From NCBI GenBank assembly GCA_016871275.1, contig VFZG01000022.1, positions 1 through 52,854 on the forward strand: a DNA stretch of 52,854 nt, given 5' to 3'. Within the stretch, counting starts at the first letter, position 1, and every line of letters begins with the position of its first letter. The translations under genes and the position numbers were made by a program. The notes below the pieces were generated by a model. It was not told where the DNA came from. It saw only the letters and a list, made by a program, of their open reading frames with translations, and made no database searches. Shown here one piece after another: positions 1-7,639 of the stretch. Origin of the DNA: Acidimicrobiia bacterium. Its GTDB lineage: Bacteria > Acidobacteriota > Vicinamibacteria > Vicinamibacterales > UBA2999.

Positions 1-161
1 TGATTGAGGGCAGCACCGTGACGCTGGTCGTCACGATCGCCTACGAGGGATCGCCGATGGTGATTACCTACACCGGCAAGATCGACGGCGCGAAGATGTC
101 CGGCGAAGCCGACTTCGGCGGCATGGCCACCGGCACCTGGTCGGCGGTGGCGTCGAAGTAA
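1..161 (+). CDS. C-terminal end of an unidentified protein (partial)
   Basis: The reading frame is open from the window edge (first full codon at 3) to a TAA at 159-161, giving 52 residues. The tail alternates short beta-strand-like stretches with Gly/Thr turns (YTGKIDGAKMSGEADFGG, then GTWSA), which suggests a small beta-sandwich or lipocalin-like C-terminal domain. I recall similar tails on secreted acidobacterial hydrolases such as amidohydrolases, but the fragment is too short to name. It converges on the amidase gene with only 9 bp between the stop codons. Confidence 0.5.
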   Translation, partial: IEGSTVTLVVTIAYEGSPMVITYTGKIDGAKMSGEADFGGMATGTWSAVASK

Positions 162-195
162 GACAGGGGCTTAGGGGGTTAGGGGCGTAGGGCCT
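162..195. repeat. Degenerate GGGGCTTA-type 7-8 bp repeat
   Basis: A short run of units like aggggctt, agggggtt, aggggcgt and agggcc lies between two convergent genes. It covers the last codons of the amidase on the other strand, so that protein's Pro/Thr-rich tail (GPTPLTP) is repeat-derived. The same unit family occurs at 17709-17755 and 36065-36172. Confidence 0.6.
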
Positions 196-1781
196 CGTGA
201 CCTCGCCAGCGTCGGCGTGTAGGCCGGCGCTTTGCGCGCTTTCGTGGCCTGCTCGAGGGCGTAGGCGAACCCGATCAGCTCGCCTTCGGCGTAGGCACGG
301 CCCATGAACGTCAGCCCCAGCGGCAGGCCGTGGCTGTCGCCAATCGGCACGGTGATGCTTGGAGTGCCGGCCACGGCCGCCATGCCGTAGCCGGCGCCGA
401 CGAAGTGGTCGCCCAGCACATGATCGGTCGGCCAGGTCGGCGACATGCTCGGCGCGATCACGGCATCGAGCGTGCCGTGGGCCTTCGCGCCCTCGAGTGT
501 CGCCAGCAGTCCGTCCTGCCCCGCCAGCCGGCGCGCGGCGTTCCGGGCCTTCGTATAGGCCACCTCGGTGAGCGGACCCTTGGCTTGCGCCTGCTCGAAG
601 ATCTCCTGCCCGAAGAACGGCATCACCTGCTGCGCGTTCGCCTTGTTCCAAACGATCAGCGCCTCGAGCGACGCGTGCGCCGCCTGGGCGTTCTTCAGGT
701 AGGCGTTCAGCCCGTCCTTGAATTCGTAAAGCAGCACCTCGAACTCGGGCCCGTTCCACTGGTTGTAGGTGGGCACCTTCACGTCGACCACTTCGCCACC
801 ACTCGCCTTGATCGCCGCCACCGCCTTCATCGCCGCCGCATCGACGTCCGGGTGATAGCCCATCGCCTGCCGCAACAACCCAAAGCGCTTGCCTTTCAGC
901 GCATCCGCCTTGAGGAACGTCGAGTAGTCCGCGGCGACCTTGCCCTCGGCGGCGGGTCCCGATGGATCGGCGGCATCGACGCCGGCCATCGCCGTCAGCA
1001 ACAGCGCGGTATCCGCCACGGTCCGCGACATGGGACCGGCGGTGTCCTGCGAGATAGCAATCGGGATGATGCCGGTGCGGCTGACCAGGCCGACGGTAGG
1101 CTTCAGCCCCACCAGGCCGTTCACGGATGCCGGGCAGACAATACTGCCGTCCGTCTCGGTGCCGACGCCAATCGCCGCCAGGCTGGCCGCGATTGCCGCG
1201 CCCGTGCCCGAGCTTGAGCCGCATGGATTGCGATCCAGCACGTACGGGTTCTTGGTCTGGCCGCCGCGCGAGCTCCAGCCTGATGATGAGCGCGTCGATC
1301 GAAAGTTCGCCCACTCGCTCAGGTTCGCCTTGCCCAGAATCACCGCGCCGGCATCGCGCAGCCGCGTCACGATGAACGCGTCGGCGGCCGGGCGATGGTC
1401 GGCCAGCGCGAGCGAGCCGGCGGAGTTCACCATGCCCGCCACATCGACGTTGTCCTTGATCAAGACGGGAATGCCGTGCATCGGCCCGCGCACCTTGCCG
1501 GCCTTCCGCTCGGCATCCAGCGCCGCCGCATCGGCGGCCGCGTTCGGATTGAGCTCGATCACCGCATCCAGCTTCGGCCCCGCATCGTCTATCTGGGCGA
1601 TGCGATCGAGATACGCCCGGGTCAGCACCTCGGACGCCAGGCTGCCGTTGGCCATGCGGTCGCGCGCGTCGGCCGCGCTCAGCTCGACGACGTCGAGGGC
1701 AGGCTGGGCGGGTGGAGCCGGTGAAGGCGAGCACGCCCAACTGGCAACTGCCAACAGGAAAACTGCCAACTTCTTCGTCAT
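171..1781 (-). CDS. Amidase-signature hydrolase, probable lipoprotein
   Basis: Amidase-signature enzyme of 536 residues that should hydrolyse a carboxamide; the substrate is not evident. The Ser-cisSer-Lys triad is visible: Lys109 in VLIKDN, Ser189/190 in CGSSSGTG and Ser213 in TETDGSIV. The ATG at 1781 is chosen because it opens a lipoprotein-type signal (hydrophobic stretch ending ASWAC, Cys17) followed by a Ser/Pro/Ala linker; the frame stays open upstream but that part is unlike the family. The start overlaps the stop of the upstream DUF72 gene (ATGA), implying translational coupling. The signal-peptide codons themselves contain a GGCAGTT/GCCAGTT repeat. Family confident, substrate unknown. 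Confidence 0.9.
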   Translation of the reverse strand: MTKKLAVFLLAVASWACSPSPAPPAQPALDVVELSAADARDRMANGSLASEVLTRAYLDRIAQIDDAGPKLDAVIELNPNAAADAAALDAERKAGKVRGPMHGIPVLIKDNVDVAGMVNSAGSLALADHRPAADAFIVTRLRDAGAVILGKANLSEWANFRSTRSSSGWSSRGGQTKNPYVLDRNPCGSSSGTGAAIAASLAAIGVGTETDGSIVCPASVNGLVGLKPTVGLVSRTGIIPIAISQDTAGPMSRTVADTALLLTAMAGVDAADPSGPAAEGKVAADYSTFLKADALKGKRFGLLRQAMGYHPDVDAAAMKAVAAIKASGGEVVDVKVPTYNQWNGPEFEVLLYEFKDGLNAYLKNAQAAHASLEALIVWNKANAQQVMPFFGQEIFEQAQAKGPLTEVAYTKARNAARRLAGQDGLLATLEGAKAHGTLDAVIAPSMSPTWPTDHVLGDHFVGAGYGMAAVAGTPSITVPIGDSHGLPLGLTFMGRAYAEGELIGFAYALEQATKARKAPAYTPTLARSRGPTPLTP

Positions 1782-2491
1782 GTCGTTTTGCCCAATCGTT
1801 GCATCATCTGCTGTCCGAAGGCAGCGCCCTTGCCCTCGTCTTCGTGCTTGAAATACACGAAGACGTCTCTGGCGGTGGCGCTCAGCGCTGCCGCGGCCTC
1901 GGTCCATTTGGCAATCTCGGCGTCACCGTAGCCTTCGTCGCGAAGCCGGAAGTAGGCGTAGTCCGCCGTCATCACCATCGGCGTCTCGCCCGTCTCGCTG
2001 TCGGCAATGCACAGCGCGAGGTTGCGCGCGCGCAAGGCGTCGAACACTTCGTCGTCCAGCCACGAGGCGTTGCGAAACTCGAATGCGGCCGTCGTCTTTG
2101 GCGGCAGCAGCGAGAGGAATTCGTTCAGCAGCGGCAAGTCCTTCTTGAAGTTCGGCGGCAATTGGAACAGCAGCGCCGCGAGCTGCGGCCCCAGTTCCGA
2201 TGTGGCCGTGAGAAACCCGTGCACGGCGCTTTCCACTTCCGCCGCGCGCAATCGCTTGTCGTGGGTAATGCGTTTCGGCGCCTTGAGCGTGAAGCGGAAC
2301 GTGACGGGCACCTGCGCGCGCCAGCCGGCAATCAGCTTCGGCGTGGGCATCCGGTAGAACGTGTAATTGATCTCGACCGTCGGGAACTTGCCCGCGTAAT
2401 ACGGCAGCATCTTCGACGCCGGCAAATCTGACGGGTAGAAGCTGCCTTTCCATTCCGGGTAGTTGTAGCCGCTGGTCCCGACTAAGATCAT
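1778..2491 (-). CDS. DUF72 domain protein
   Basis: A 237-residue protein that begins MILVGTSGYNYPEWKGSFYP, the usual DUF72 N-terminus, and continues with YYAGKFPTVEINYTFYRMP and FRFTLKAPKRITH. These match a TIM-barrel family related to YecE. The biochemical function is not established. Length is typical of the family. The gene ends in a 4-bp overlap with the amidase start, so the two are probably one transcript. Its start codon lies only 6 bp from the start of the divergent Sco-like gene, leaving no room for a conventional ribosome-binding site and promoter outside the neighbouring coding sequence. Confidence 0.88.
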   Translation of the reverse strand: MILVGTSGYNYPEWKGSFYPSDLPASKMLPYYAGKFPTVEINYTFYRMPTPKLIAGWRAQVPVTFRFTLKAPKRITHDKRLRAAEVESAVHGFLTATSELGPQLAALLFQLPPNFKKDLPLLNEFLSLLPPKTTAAFEFRNASWLDDEVFDALRARNLALCIADSETGETPMVMTADYAYFRLRDEGYGDAEIAKWTEAAAALSATARDVFVYFKHEDEGKGAAFGQQMMQRLGKTT

Positions 2492-2497
2492 GACTGG

Positions 2498-3328
2498 ATG
2501 AGAACGGCCACGATTATAGCGTTGACCGCCGCGGCGCTCGGCTGCGGCGCGAGCGACACGCGCACCTACCAGCTCACCGGCCAGGTGCTGGTCGTCAAGC
2601 GGGAGACCAGCGAAGTCCTCGTGAAGCACGACGACATTCCCGGCTTCATGCCGGCCATGACCATGCCCTATGCGGTGAAGAATGCCGCGCTGCTCGCGGC
2701 CCTGACGCCGGGGGATCTGATCCGGGCGGAGCTGCGCGTCGCGCCGAACGAGGCGTTCCTGTCGGCCATTGCCAGGACCGGCTCCGCGCCGCTGCCCGAA
2801 GATGCGCGCACCGACATTCCGCCTGCGACGAACGTTCAGCTGCTTCGGCAGGGCGATTCGCTTCCAGACATTCCGCTGTTCACGGACCTCAAGGGCGGCG
2901 CGGCGGCGATCACCTTCATCTATACCCGTTGCCCGCTGCCGCAGTTCTGTCCGCTGATGGATCGGCGGTTCGCCGAGACGCAGCAGATCGTCGCCTCCAC
3001 GCCGGCGCTGGCCGGCAAGGTGCGCCTGCTGTCGATCAGCTTCGATGCCGCGTTCGATACCGACGAGCAGCTCCGCCGCCACGCCGAGAAGCTTGGCGCC
3101 GATCCGAGCGTGTGGCGCTTCGCCGCCGTTGCGGAGCCTGCCGTCGATCGGCTGGCGGCGCAGTTCGGCATCAACGTGATTCGCGAGCAGGACGGCACGA
3201 TCACGCACAATCTGCGGACCGCGATCGTCGATTCATCCGGCCGCGTCTACACGATCCTCGACAACAACGCCTGGACGGCCGAGGAGCTGGCGCGCGAGTT
3301 ACGGGATGCGCTCTTTTCCACGCGTTAA
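2498..3328 (+). CDS. Sco1/SenC-like lipoprotein with N-terminal copper-binding domain
   Basis: A 276-residue probable lipoprotein (signal ending AALGC, Cys16). Residues about 25-60 form a CusF-like copper-binding segment (VKHDDIPGFMPAMTMPY). Residues about 112-272 form a thioredoxin-fold Sco domain of the kind that delivers copper to the CuA site of cytochrome oxidase. The metal cysteines are Cys145 and Cys151 in CPLPQFC, with five residues between them instead of the classical three; the conserved His is probably His237 (TITHNL). The fusion suggests a periplasmic copper chaperone or sensor. The final codons overlap the next gene by 23 bp, suggesting co-transcription. Confidence 0.85.
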   Translation: MRTATIIALTAAALGCGASDTRTYQLTGQVLVVKRETSEVLVKHDDIPGFMPAMTMPYAVKNAALLAALTPGDLIRAELRVAPNEAFLSAIARTGSAPLPEDARTDIPPATNVQLLRQGDSLPDIPLFTDLKGGAAAITFIYTRCPLPQFCPLMDRRFAETQQIVASTPALAGKVRLLSISFDAAFDTDEQLRRHAEKLGADPSVWRFAAVAEPAVDRLAAQFGINVIREQDGTITHNLRTAIVDSSGRVYTILDNNAWTAEELARELRDALFSTR

Positions 3329-4019
3329 TCCCCAGCGCATCGAGCCCCCGCGCCGGCCGTTCACCCGTGCGGAGCAGGCGCTCATCGCGAGACTCAACAC
3401 ACCGTCGAAGGTGCAGCGCTGGTTGAATGCGCTGCCCTACAACACTGAGAAGGGCGGCGAGTCACAGCGCAGCTTCCGGCCGGTGGCGCGCCTCCGCACG
3501 GCGCACTGCATGGAAGCGGCGATGTTTGCGGCGGTGGTGCTCGAACAGCACGGTTATCCACCGCTGGTGATGAGCCTCGAATCGCAGGACTGGCTCGATC
3601 ACGTCATCTTCATCTACAGGACGCGCACCGGCTGGGGCTCGGTGGCGCGGTCGCGCGACCCGGGCCTGCACGGCCGCAAGCCGCGGTTCCGTTCGCCTCG
3701 CGCCCTGGCGCGCAGCTATTGCGATGCGTATGTCGACTACACCGGTCGGGTGAAGGGATTTGGTGTCGTCAACCTCGCCGAGGCGATGGGGAGCTATGAC
3801 TGGCGGCTGACGACCCGAAGCGCGTGGAAGGTGGAGCAGATGCTGATCGATCTGCCACACCGGAAGATCACCACGTCGAACCGGCGCTACTGGCAGCTGC
3901 TGCGCCGCTACAAGAGCTACCGCGCCGCGCATCACGACCGTAAGCCAATCTACTACCGTGGGCGCGACAGGTGGGAGCCGTTGCCACAGGAGTTCAGGAG
4001 GAAGCGAACAGGAGGATAG
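3306..4019 (+). CDS. Transglutaminase-like protein of unknown function
   Basis: A 237-residue basic protein without a signal peptide. The core resembles the transglutaminase/cysteine-protease fold: Cys68 in RTAHCMEAA, His99 in WLDHVIFIY and Asp118 in SRDPG form a plausible Cys-His-Asp triad. Function is unknown. The ATG lies 23 bp inside the Sco-like gene. The last residues (EFRRKRTGG) are encoded by the start of an AGGAGGTC-type repeat array, so the true family C-terminus may be shorter. Confidence 0.7.
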   Translation: MRSFPRVNPQRIEPPRRPFTRAEQALIARLNTPSKVQRWLNALPYNTEKGGESQRSFRPVARLRTAHCMEAAMFAAVVLEQHGYPPLVMSLESQDWLDHVIFIYRTRTGWGSVARSRDPGLHGRKPRFRSPRALARSYCDAYVDYTGRVKGFGVVNLAEAMGSYDWRLTTRSAWKVEQMLIDLPHRKITTSNRRYWQLLRRYKSYRAAHHDRKPIYYRGRDRWEPLPQEFRRKRTGG

Positions 4020-4470
4020 GAGGTCAGGAGGGCGGTTACGTCTTGATTGCGAAACAGGAGATCAGGAGATCAGGAGGTCAGGAGGTCAGCAGATTCTGCG
4101 CCGCCATTGGGGGCGACGGTCGGCAGAATCTGCCACATCTTGATGGCCCGATCGCCTGATCCGGCCGGAAATCGCGCGGCGGGGTTCGTGCATCCAGAGG
4201 ATGCATGATTCCTCGAGATACAGTGATCGATCGTCTGACCTGGCGCGTGATCGCATGCGCCATTGAAGTGCACCGGGAAATGGGGCCGGGGCTGCTTGAA
4301 TCCATCTACCGCGAGTGCCTGCTCCTCGAACTCGCCAATGACGGGCTCCACCGGAACGATACTGAGGGCCCCTCCTGACCCCCTACTCTCCTGTTCACTG
4401 GAAGCAACCCTCCTGATCTCCTGCCCTCCTGTCTTCCCCTCCTGTCTTCCCCTCCTGTCCTCCTGTGTAT
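3986..4470. repeat. Inverted AGGAGGTC / CTCCTGAC array enclosing a gene remnant
   Basis: The left arm (about 3986-4100) is made of units such as caggagat, caggaggt and ataggagg with a period near 8 bp. The right arm (about 4367-4463) is the opposite strand of the same theme (cctcctga, cctcctgt, ctcctgat). Between them lies a truncated GxxExxY reading frame. The arms could pair imperfectly. No transposase is present. Apart from the remnant, I see no gene in the gap between 4020 and 4481. Confidence 0.7.
4205..4378 (+). pseudogene. Truncated GxxExxY-family protein
   Basis: The reading frame ATG 4205 to TGA 4376-4378 gives 57 residues. About 50 match the start of GxxExxY proteins: RLTWRVIACAIEVHREMGPG, then LLESIYRECLLLEL, including the G-x-x-E-x-x-Y signature. 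Intact members are about 120-130 residues long, so more than half is lost. The last residues (NDTEGPS) are read from the flanking repeat. Probably non-functional. Confidence 0.7.
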
Positions 4471-4481
4471 AAGCTGTGCAC

Positions 4482-4784
4482 ATGGCGAAGCTCACCAGCG
4501 AACGCGAGATTCCCTGCCCCTGTTGCGGCGCCGTGTTGACAATCGACCTCAACCTCGGCCGTGTCGTCAGCCACGAGGCGCCACCGAACCCCGATCGTCC
4601 GGAGCTCGACAACGCGCAGAATATTCTCGCGGAGCAGGCCGCCCGGCGCGACGCGCTGTTCGAGCAGTCGTTTCAAAACGAGAAGAACAAGGGCGACGCG
4701 CTGTCGAAGCGTTTCGAGGAGGCGCTCCGCGAGGCGAAGAAGGAGCCCGTCTCCAAGCCGCTGCGTGGATTCGATCTCGACTGA
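4482..4784 (+). CDS. Small hypothetical protein with CxxC pair
   Basis: About 100 residues: MAKLTSEREIPCPCCGAVL then a hydrophilic, charged, probably helical remainder ending GFDLD. Cys-Pro-Cys-Cys (residues 12-15) looks like half a zinc ribbon; no second pair is seen. A GTG at 4476 is also in frame, but the ATG at 4482 gives the more natural start. It stands 43 bp before the EEP-family gene and may share its transcript. Function unknown. Confidence 0.65.
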   Translation: MAKLTSEREIPCPCCGAVLTIDLNLGRVVSHEAPPNPDRPELDNAQNILAEQAARRDALFEQSFQNEKNKGDALSKRFEEALREAKKEPVSKPLRGFDLD

Positions 4785-4826
4785 GGCCACGGCACCGGCA
4801 GGCACCGATGGCGCAGACTGACCCGC

Positions 4827-5579
4827 ATGGCTGACGAGGCCACACGCACGCGCCAGGTGCGCGTCGCGACCTACAACATCCATCGCGGCCGCGGCCTCGA
4901 CGGCCGCACGCGGCTCGAACGCATCGCGGGCGTGCTCGCGACGATCGACGCCGACATCGTCGCTCTGCAGGAAGTCGTGGGCGCATCGCCGATCAAGCCC
5001 GGTCAGGCGGCGGAGCTCGGCGCCGCACTGGGCATGGGCTGGGTGATGGCGCCGACGCGCCACCTGCGCACGGCCCTGTTCGGGAATGTCGTCCTCAGCC
5101 GCTTTCCCATCAAGCACCACGTGCAATACGACCTGACCTGGAAGACGTGCGAGCATCGCGGCGTCCAGCGCGCCGACATCAGCATCACCGACAAAGACAC
5201 GTTGCATTTCTACAACGTGCACCTCGGCACGTCGTTGCTGGAGCGGCGCTTCCAGGCGCAGAAGCTCGCATCGCTGGTCCACGACCGGCGCGTGAGCGGT
5301 CCCAAGATCGTGCTGGGCGACTTCAACGAATGGGCGCGCGGCATCGCCAAGGACGTGCTCGCCGAGCGGCTGCACAGCATCGATCTCACCAAGCATCTCA
5401 GCCGGCGCCGCACCTACCCGGGGTTCTTCCCCATCCTGCACCTCGATCACATCTACTACGAGGGTGAGGTGGAGGTCGTAAGGGTCAGCCTGCCTCGCGA
5501 TCGGATGGCCCTGATGGCCTCGGACCACCTGCCCCTCGTGGCCGACCTGCGGATCGGCTTCGACTTGACAGGGGGTTAG
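4827..5579 (+). CDS. Endonuclease/exonuclease/phosphatase (EEP) family protein
   Basis: A 250-residue metal-dependent phosphoesterase of the EEP fold. Family landmarks appear in order: TYNIHRGRGLDGR (Asn/His), ALQEV (metal-binding Glu), GDFNEWARG (Asp/Asn), LDHIYY and the terminal SDHLPLVADL (Asp-His). No signal peptide is seen. Members act on nucleic acids, phosphoinositides or sphingomyelin; the sequence does not decide between them. The last codons (LTGG) run into a repeat array. Confidence 0.88.
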   Translation: MADEATRTRQVRVATYNIHRGRGLDGRTRLERIAGVLATIDADIVALQEVVGASPIKPGQAAELGAALGMGWVMAPTRHLRTALFGNVVLSRFPIKHHVQYDLTWKTCEHRGVQRADISITDKDTLHFYNVHLGTSLLERRFQAQKLASLVHDRRVSGPKIVLGDFNEWARGIAKDVLAERLHSIDLTKHLSRRRTYPGFFPILHLDHIYYEGEVEVVRVSLPRDRMALMASDHLPLVADLRIGFDLTGG

Positions 5580-5612
5580 GAGGCAGGACCGGAGGTCAGG
5601 AGGTCAGGAGCA
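5573..5612. repeat. AGGAGGTC-type repeat after the EEP gene
   Basis: Units aggaggc, aggaccgg, aggtcagg and aggtcagg are followed by a T-run at 5615-5621. A weaker opposite-strand counterpart (tcctaacc, acctcctgctgac) follows at about 5670-5712. The remainder to 5738 shows nothing recognisable. Confidence 0.5.
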
Positions 5613-5740
5613 TTTTTTTCAAATGCGATCTCGCAAGAACTCCCTCTGTACCTGTGGTTTACCATGATTGCTCCTAACCTTCTGAGCTCGTGTCGATACC
5701 TCCTGCTGACGTCTGCGACACTAAAGTGACATCACGTTAA

Positions 5741-6037
5741 TATCTCAAGGCCGGCGTCGAGGTGCTCGAAGCGCGCATCAGCCACCTCGCCTACGCGCCC
5801 GAGATCGCGGCCGCCATGCTGCAGCGCCAGCAAGCCGGCGCGATCATCGCCGCCCGCCAACGCATTGTCGAAGGCGCGGTCGGCATGGTCGAAATGGCGC
5901 TCGACATGCTGTCCAAGAAATCGATCATCCAGCTCAATGAGGAGCGGAAGGCAGCCATGGTCAGCAACCTGCTGGTCGTGCTGTGCGGTGACCGCAACAC
6001 GCAGCCCGTGATCAACGCCGGCACGATCTACCAATAG
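5741..6037 (+). pseudogene. 3' remnant of an SPFH/band-7 (slipin-like) gene
   Basis: From 5741 the frame encodes the C-terminal third of an SPFH protein: [42 protein letters not shown], then [18 protein letters not shown]. The upstream part is absent: an in-frame TAA at 5738 precedes it and the DNA before is unrelated. A GTG at 5762 could still start a 91-residue product. The intact family scaffolds membrane microdomains. The small gene that follows is the usual partner of such SPFH genes. Confidence 0.75.
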
Positions 6038-6064
6038 CCAGTTGCCAGTTACCAGTTACCAGAA
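6036..6064. repeat. CCAGTTG/CCAGTTA heptamer repeat
   Basis: Four heptamer-like units (ccagttg ccagtta ccagtta ccag) fill the gap between the SPFH remnant and the small Arc-like gene. A related GGCAGTT/GCCAGTT run lies in the amidase signal-peptide codons at 1738-1770. Confidence 0.6.
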
Positions 6065-6069
6065 GAGCA

Positions 6070-6237
6070 ATGGCTGAGAGAAAGCCCTTCCTGCTCCGGG
6101 CGGATCCGGCACTGCTGGAGCGCGTCCAGCGCCGGGCGAACGACGATCTGCGCAGCCTCAATGCGCAGATCGAGTTCCTCCTGCGCCGCGCCCTCCAGGA
6201 GGCCGGCCGCCTGAACGAGGAGAAGCCGAAGAAATAG
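6070..6237 (+). CDS. Small Arc-like (ribbon-helix-helix) protein
   Basis: ATG 6070 to TAG 6235-6237 gives 55 residues: MAERKPFLLRADPALLERVQ, then RRANDDLRSLNAQIEFLLRR and EAGRLNEEKPKK. A short beta strand followed by two helices with NAQIEFLLRRAL fits the Arc/MetJ ribbon-helix-helix fold. This small protein is commonly encoded directly after SPFH genes. The gene is intact although its SPFH partner is truncated. A DNA-binding role is inferred only. Confidence 0.7.
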   Translation: MAERKPFLLRADPALLERVQRRANDDLRSLNAQIEFLLRRALQEAGRLNEEKPKK

Positions 6238-6421
6238 ACGGTGGGCCCACCCGCCACCCTCGACCGTCCAGTCCGCAATTCCTGCCGCTCGTCCGTTTCC
6301 AGCGAACAATCCAGATTGACCCAGCGTCATCTAAAATGGTGGGTAACAGAAAGCAGTGTGCTGGCGTTTCGCTTTTGTTTCGCACATTGTTTCTTTCGTT
6401 CCGTCCCGAGGTGACTGATCC

Positions 6422-7639
6422 GTGGCTGCTAGCGACGACCTGTCTGCCCTTCGCATCGAACGTGAGCCTCTCAGTACTGGCGGCGGTCGATGGGTGAAAT
6501 GGGTCGTACTCCTTCTGCTCCTGGGTGCCGCCGGCGGCGGGGCCCGGTACTACCTCACGCTCGAGCGGCCCATCGAGGTTGAAGCCGCCAGCGTCACCGA
6601 ACGCGCGGCCGGCACCTCTGCCTCGGTGCTCAACGCCTCCGGATACGTCACGGCGCGGCGTCGCGCCACCGTGTCGTCGAAGGTCACCGGCAAGGTCATC
6701 GAGGTCAACGTCGAGGAAGGCATGGACGTCCGCGCGGGCCAGGTTCTCGCCCGCCTGGACGACTCGACCCTGCAGGCGGCGCTGCGGCTGTATCGCGCCC
6801 AGCTCGAGGCGGCCCGGCGGCAGATTCCCGAATCGGAAGTCCGGCTCGAACAGGCCCGCACCCAGTTGCAGCGCCAGGAGCGGTTGCGCAAGGAAGGCCT
6901 CAACACGCCGAACGACATCGACAACGCGCGCGCAGAGGTTGACTCGCTGGTGGCGCGCATTGCCTCGGCGCAGGAGGCCGTCAAGGTGGCCGAGAGCCAG
7001 ATCTCCATGCAGCAGACGGCGATCGACGACACCATCATTCGCGCGCCGTTCACCGGCGTGGCGATTTCGAAAGACGCGCAAGTCGGCGAGATGATCTCCC
7101 CCGTCTCGGCGGGCGGCGGCTTCACCCGCACCGGCATCTGCACCATCGTCGACATGCGCTCGCTCGAGATCGAGGTCGACGTCAACGAGAGCTACATCAA
7201 TCGCGTGCGCGGCGGACAGCCGGTGACGGCGGTGCTCGACGCCTATCCCGACTGGCAGATTCCCGCCGCCGTGATCGCCGTCGTGCCGACGGCCGATCGC
7301 CAGAAGGCGACGGTGCTGGTGCGCATCGGCTTCAAGGATCTCGACCCGCGCATCCTGCCCGACATGGGCGTCAAGGTGACGTTCCTGCGCGAGGCGGACC
7401 AGGCGGCCACGCCGGTGGCGCAGGCGGTGACGCTGGTGCCGCAGGGCGCGGTGAAGACTGACAACGGCTCAACGTTCGTGTTCCTGATCAGCGGCCAGAC
7501 CGTCGAACGGCGCGCCATCAAGACCGGCGGCACGGATGGCAATCGGGTCGAAGTAGTCGCAGGATTGAAGGGTGGCGATCGGGTGGTGATTGCGGCGCCG
7601 CCTGAACTCGTCGCTGGCAAGGAGATCGTCGTCAAATGA
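6422..7639 (+). CDS. Periplasmic adaptor (MacA/HlyD-like) of an ABC exporter
   Basis: A 405-residue membrane-fusion protein starting at a GTG, with gaggtgac upstream as a ribosome-binding site. Residues about 20-45 form one membrane anchor (WVVLLLLLGAAGG). Then come a lipoyl/barrel-sandwich half (VTARRRATVSSKVTGKV), a long helical hairpin (about 120-195), the second half-motif (TIIRAPFTGVAISKDAQVGE) and a beta-barrel/membrane-proximal region. It would link inner-membrane ABC components to an outer-membrane channel, which is not encoded here. It overlaps the ATPase start by 4 bp (ATGA). It is the first gene of a four-gene operon. Confidence 0.9.
   Translation: MAASDDLSALRIEREPLSTGGGRWVKWVVLLLLLGAAGGGARYYLTLERPIEVEAASVTERAAGTSASVLNASGYVTARRRATVSSKVTGKVIEVNVEEGMDVRAGQVLARLDDSTLQAALRLYRAQLEAARRQIPESEVRLEQARTQLQRQERLRKEGLNTPNDIDNARAEVDSLVARIASAQEAVKVAESQISMQQTAIDDTIIRAPFTGVAISKDAQVGEMISPVSAGGGFTRTGICTIVDMRSLEIEVDVNESYINRVRGGQPVTAVLDAYPDWQIPAAVIAVVPTADRQKATVLVRIGFKDLDPRILPDMGVKVTFLREADQAATPVAQAVTLVPQGAVKTDNGSTFVFLISGQTVERRAIKTGGTDGNRVEVVAGLKGGDRVVIAAPPELVAGKEIVVK

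Noticed and set aside
330-1217. Plus-strand frame of 295 codons opposite the amidase
   Set aside because: His/Arg-rich composition typical of antisense shadows; the amidase motifs on the other strand are decisive.
64-1740. Long open frame on the minus strand (558 codons) offset from the amidase
   Set aside because: It is a high-GC shadow of the amidase: Arg/Gly/Ala-rich, no domain, no start context.
6316-6337. TTGACC and TAAAAT as a promoter for the exporter operon
   Set aside because: The spacer is only 10 bp, too short for a sigma-70 promoter.
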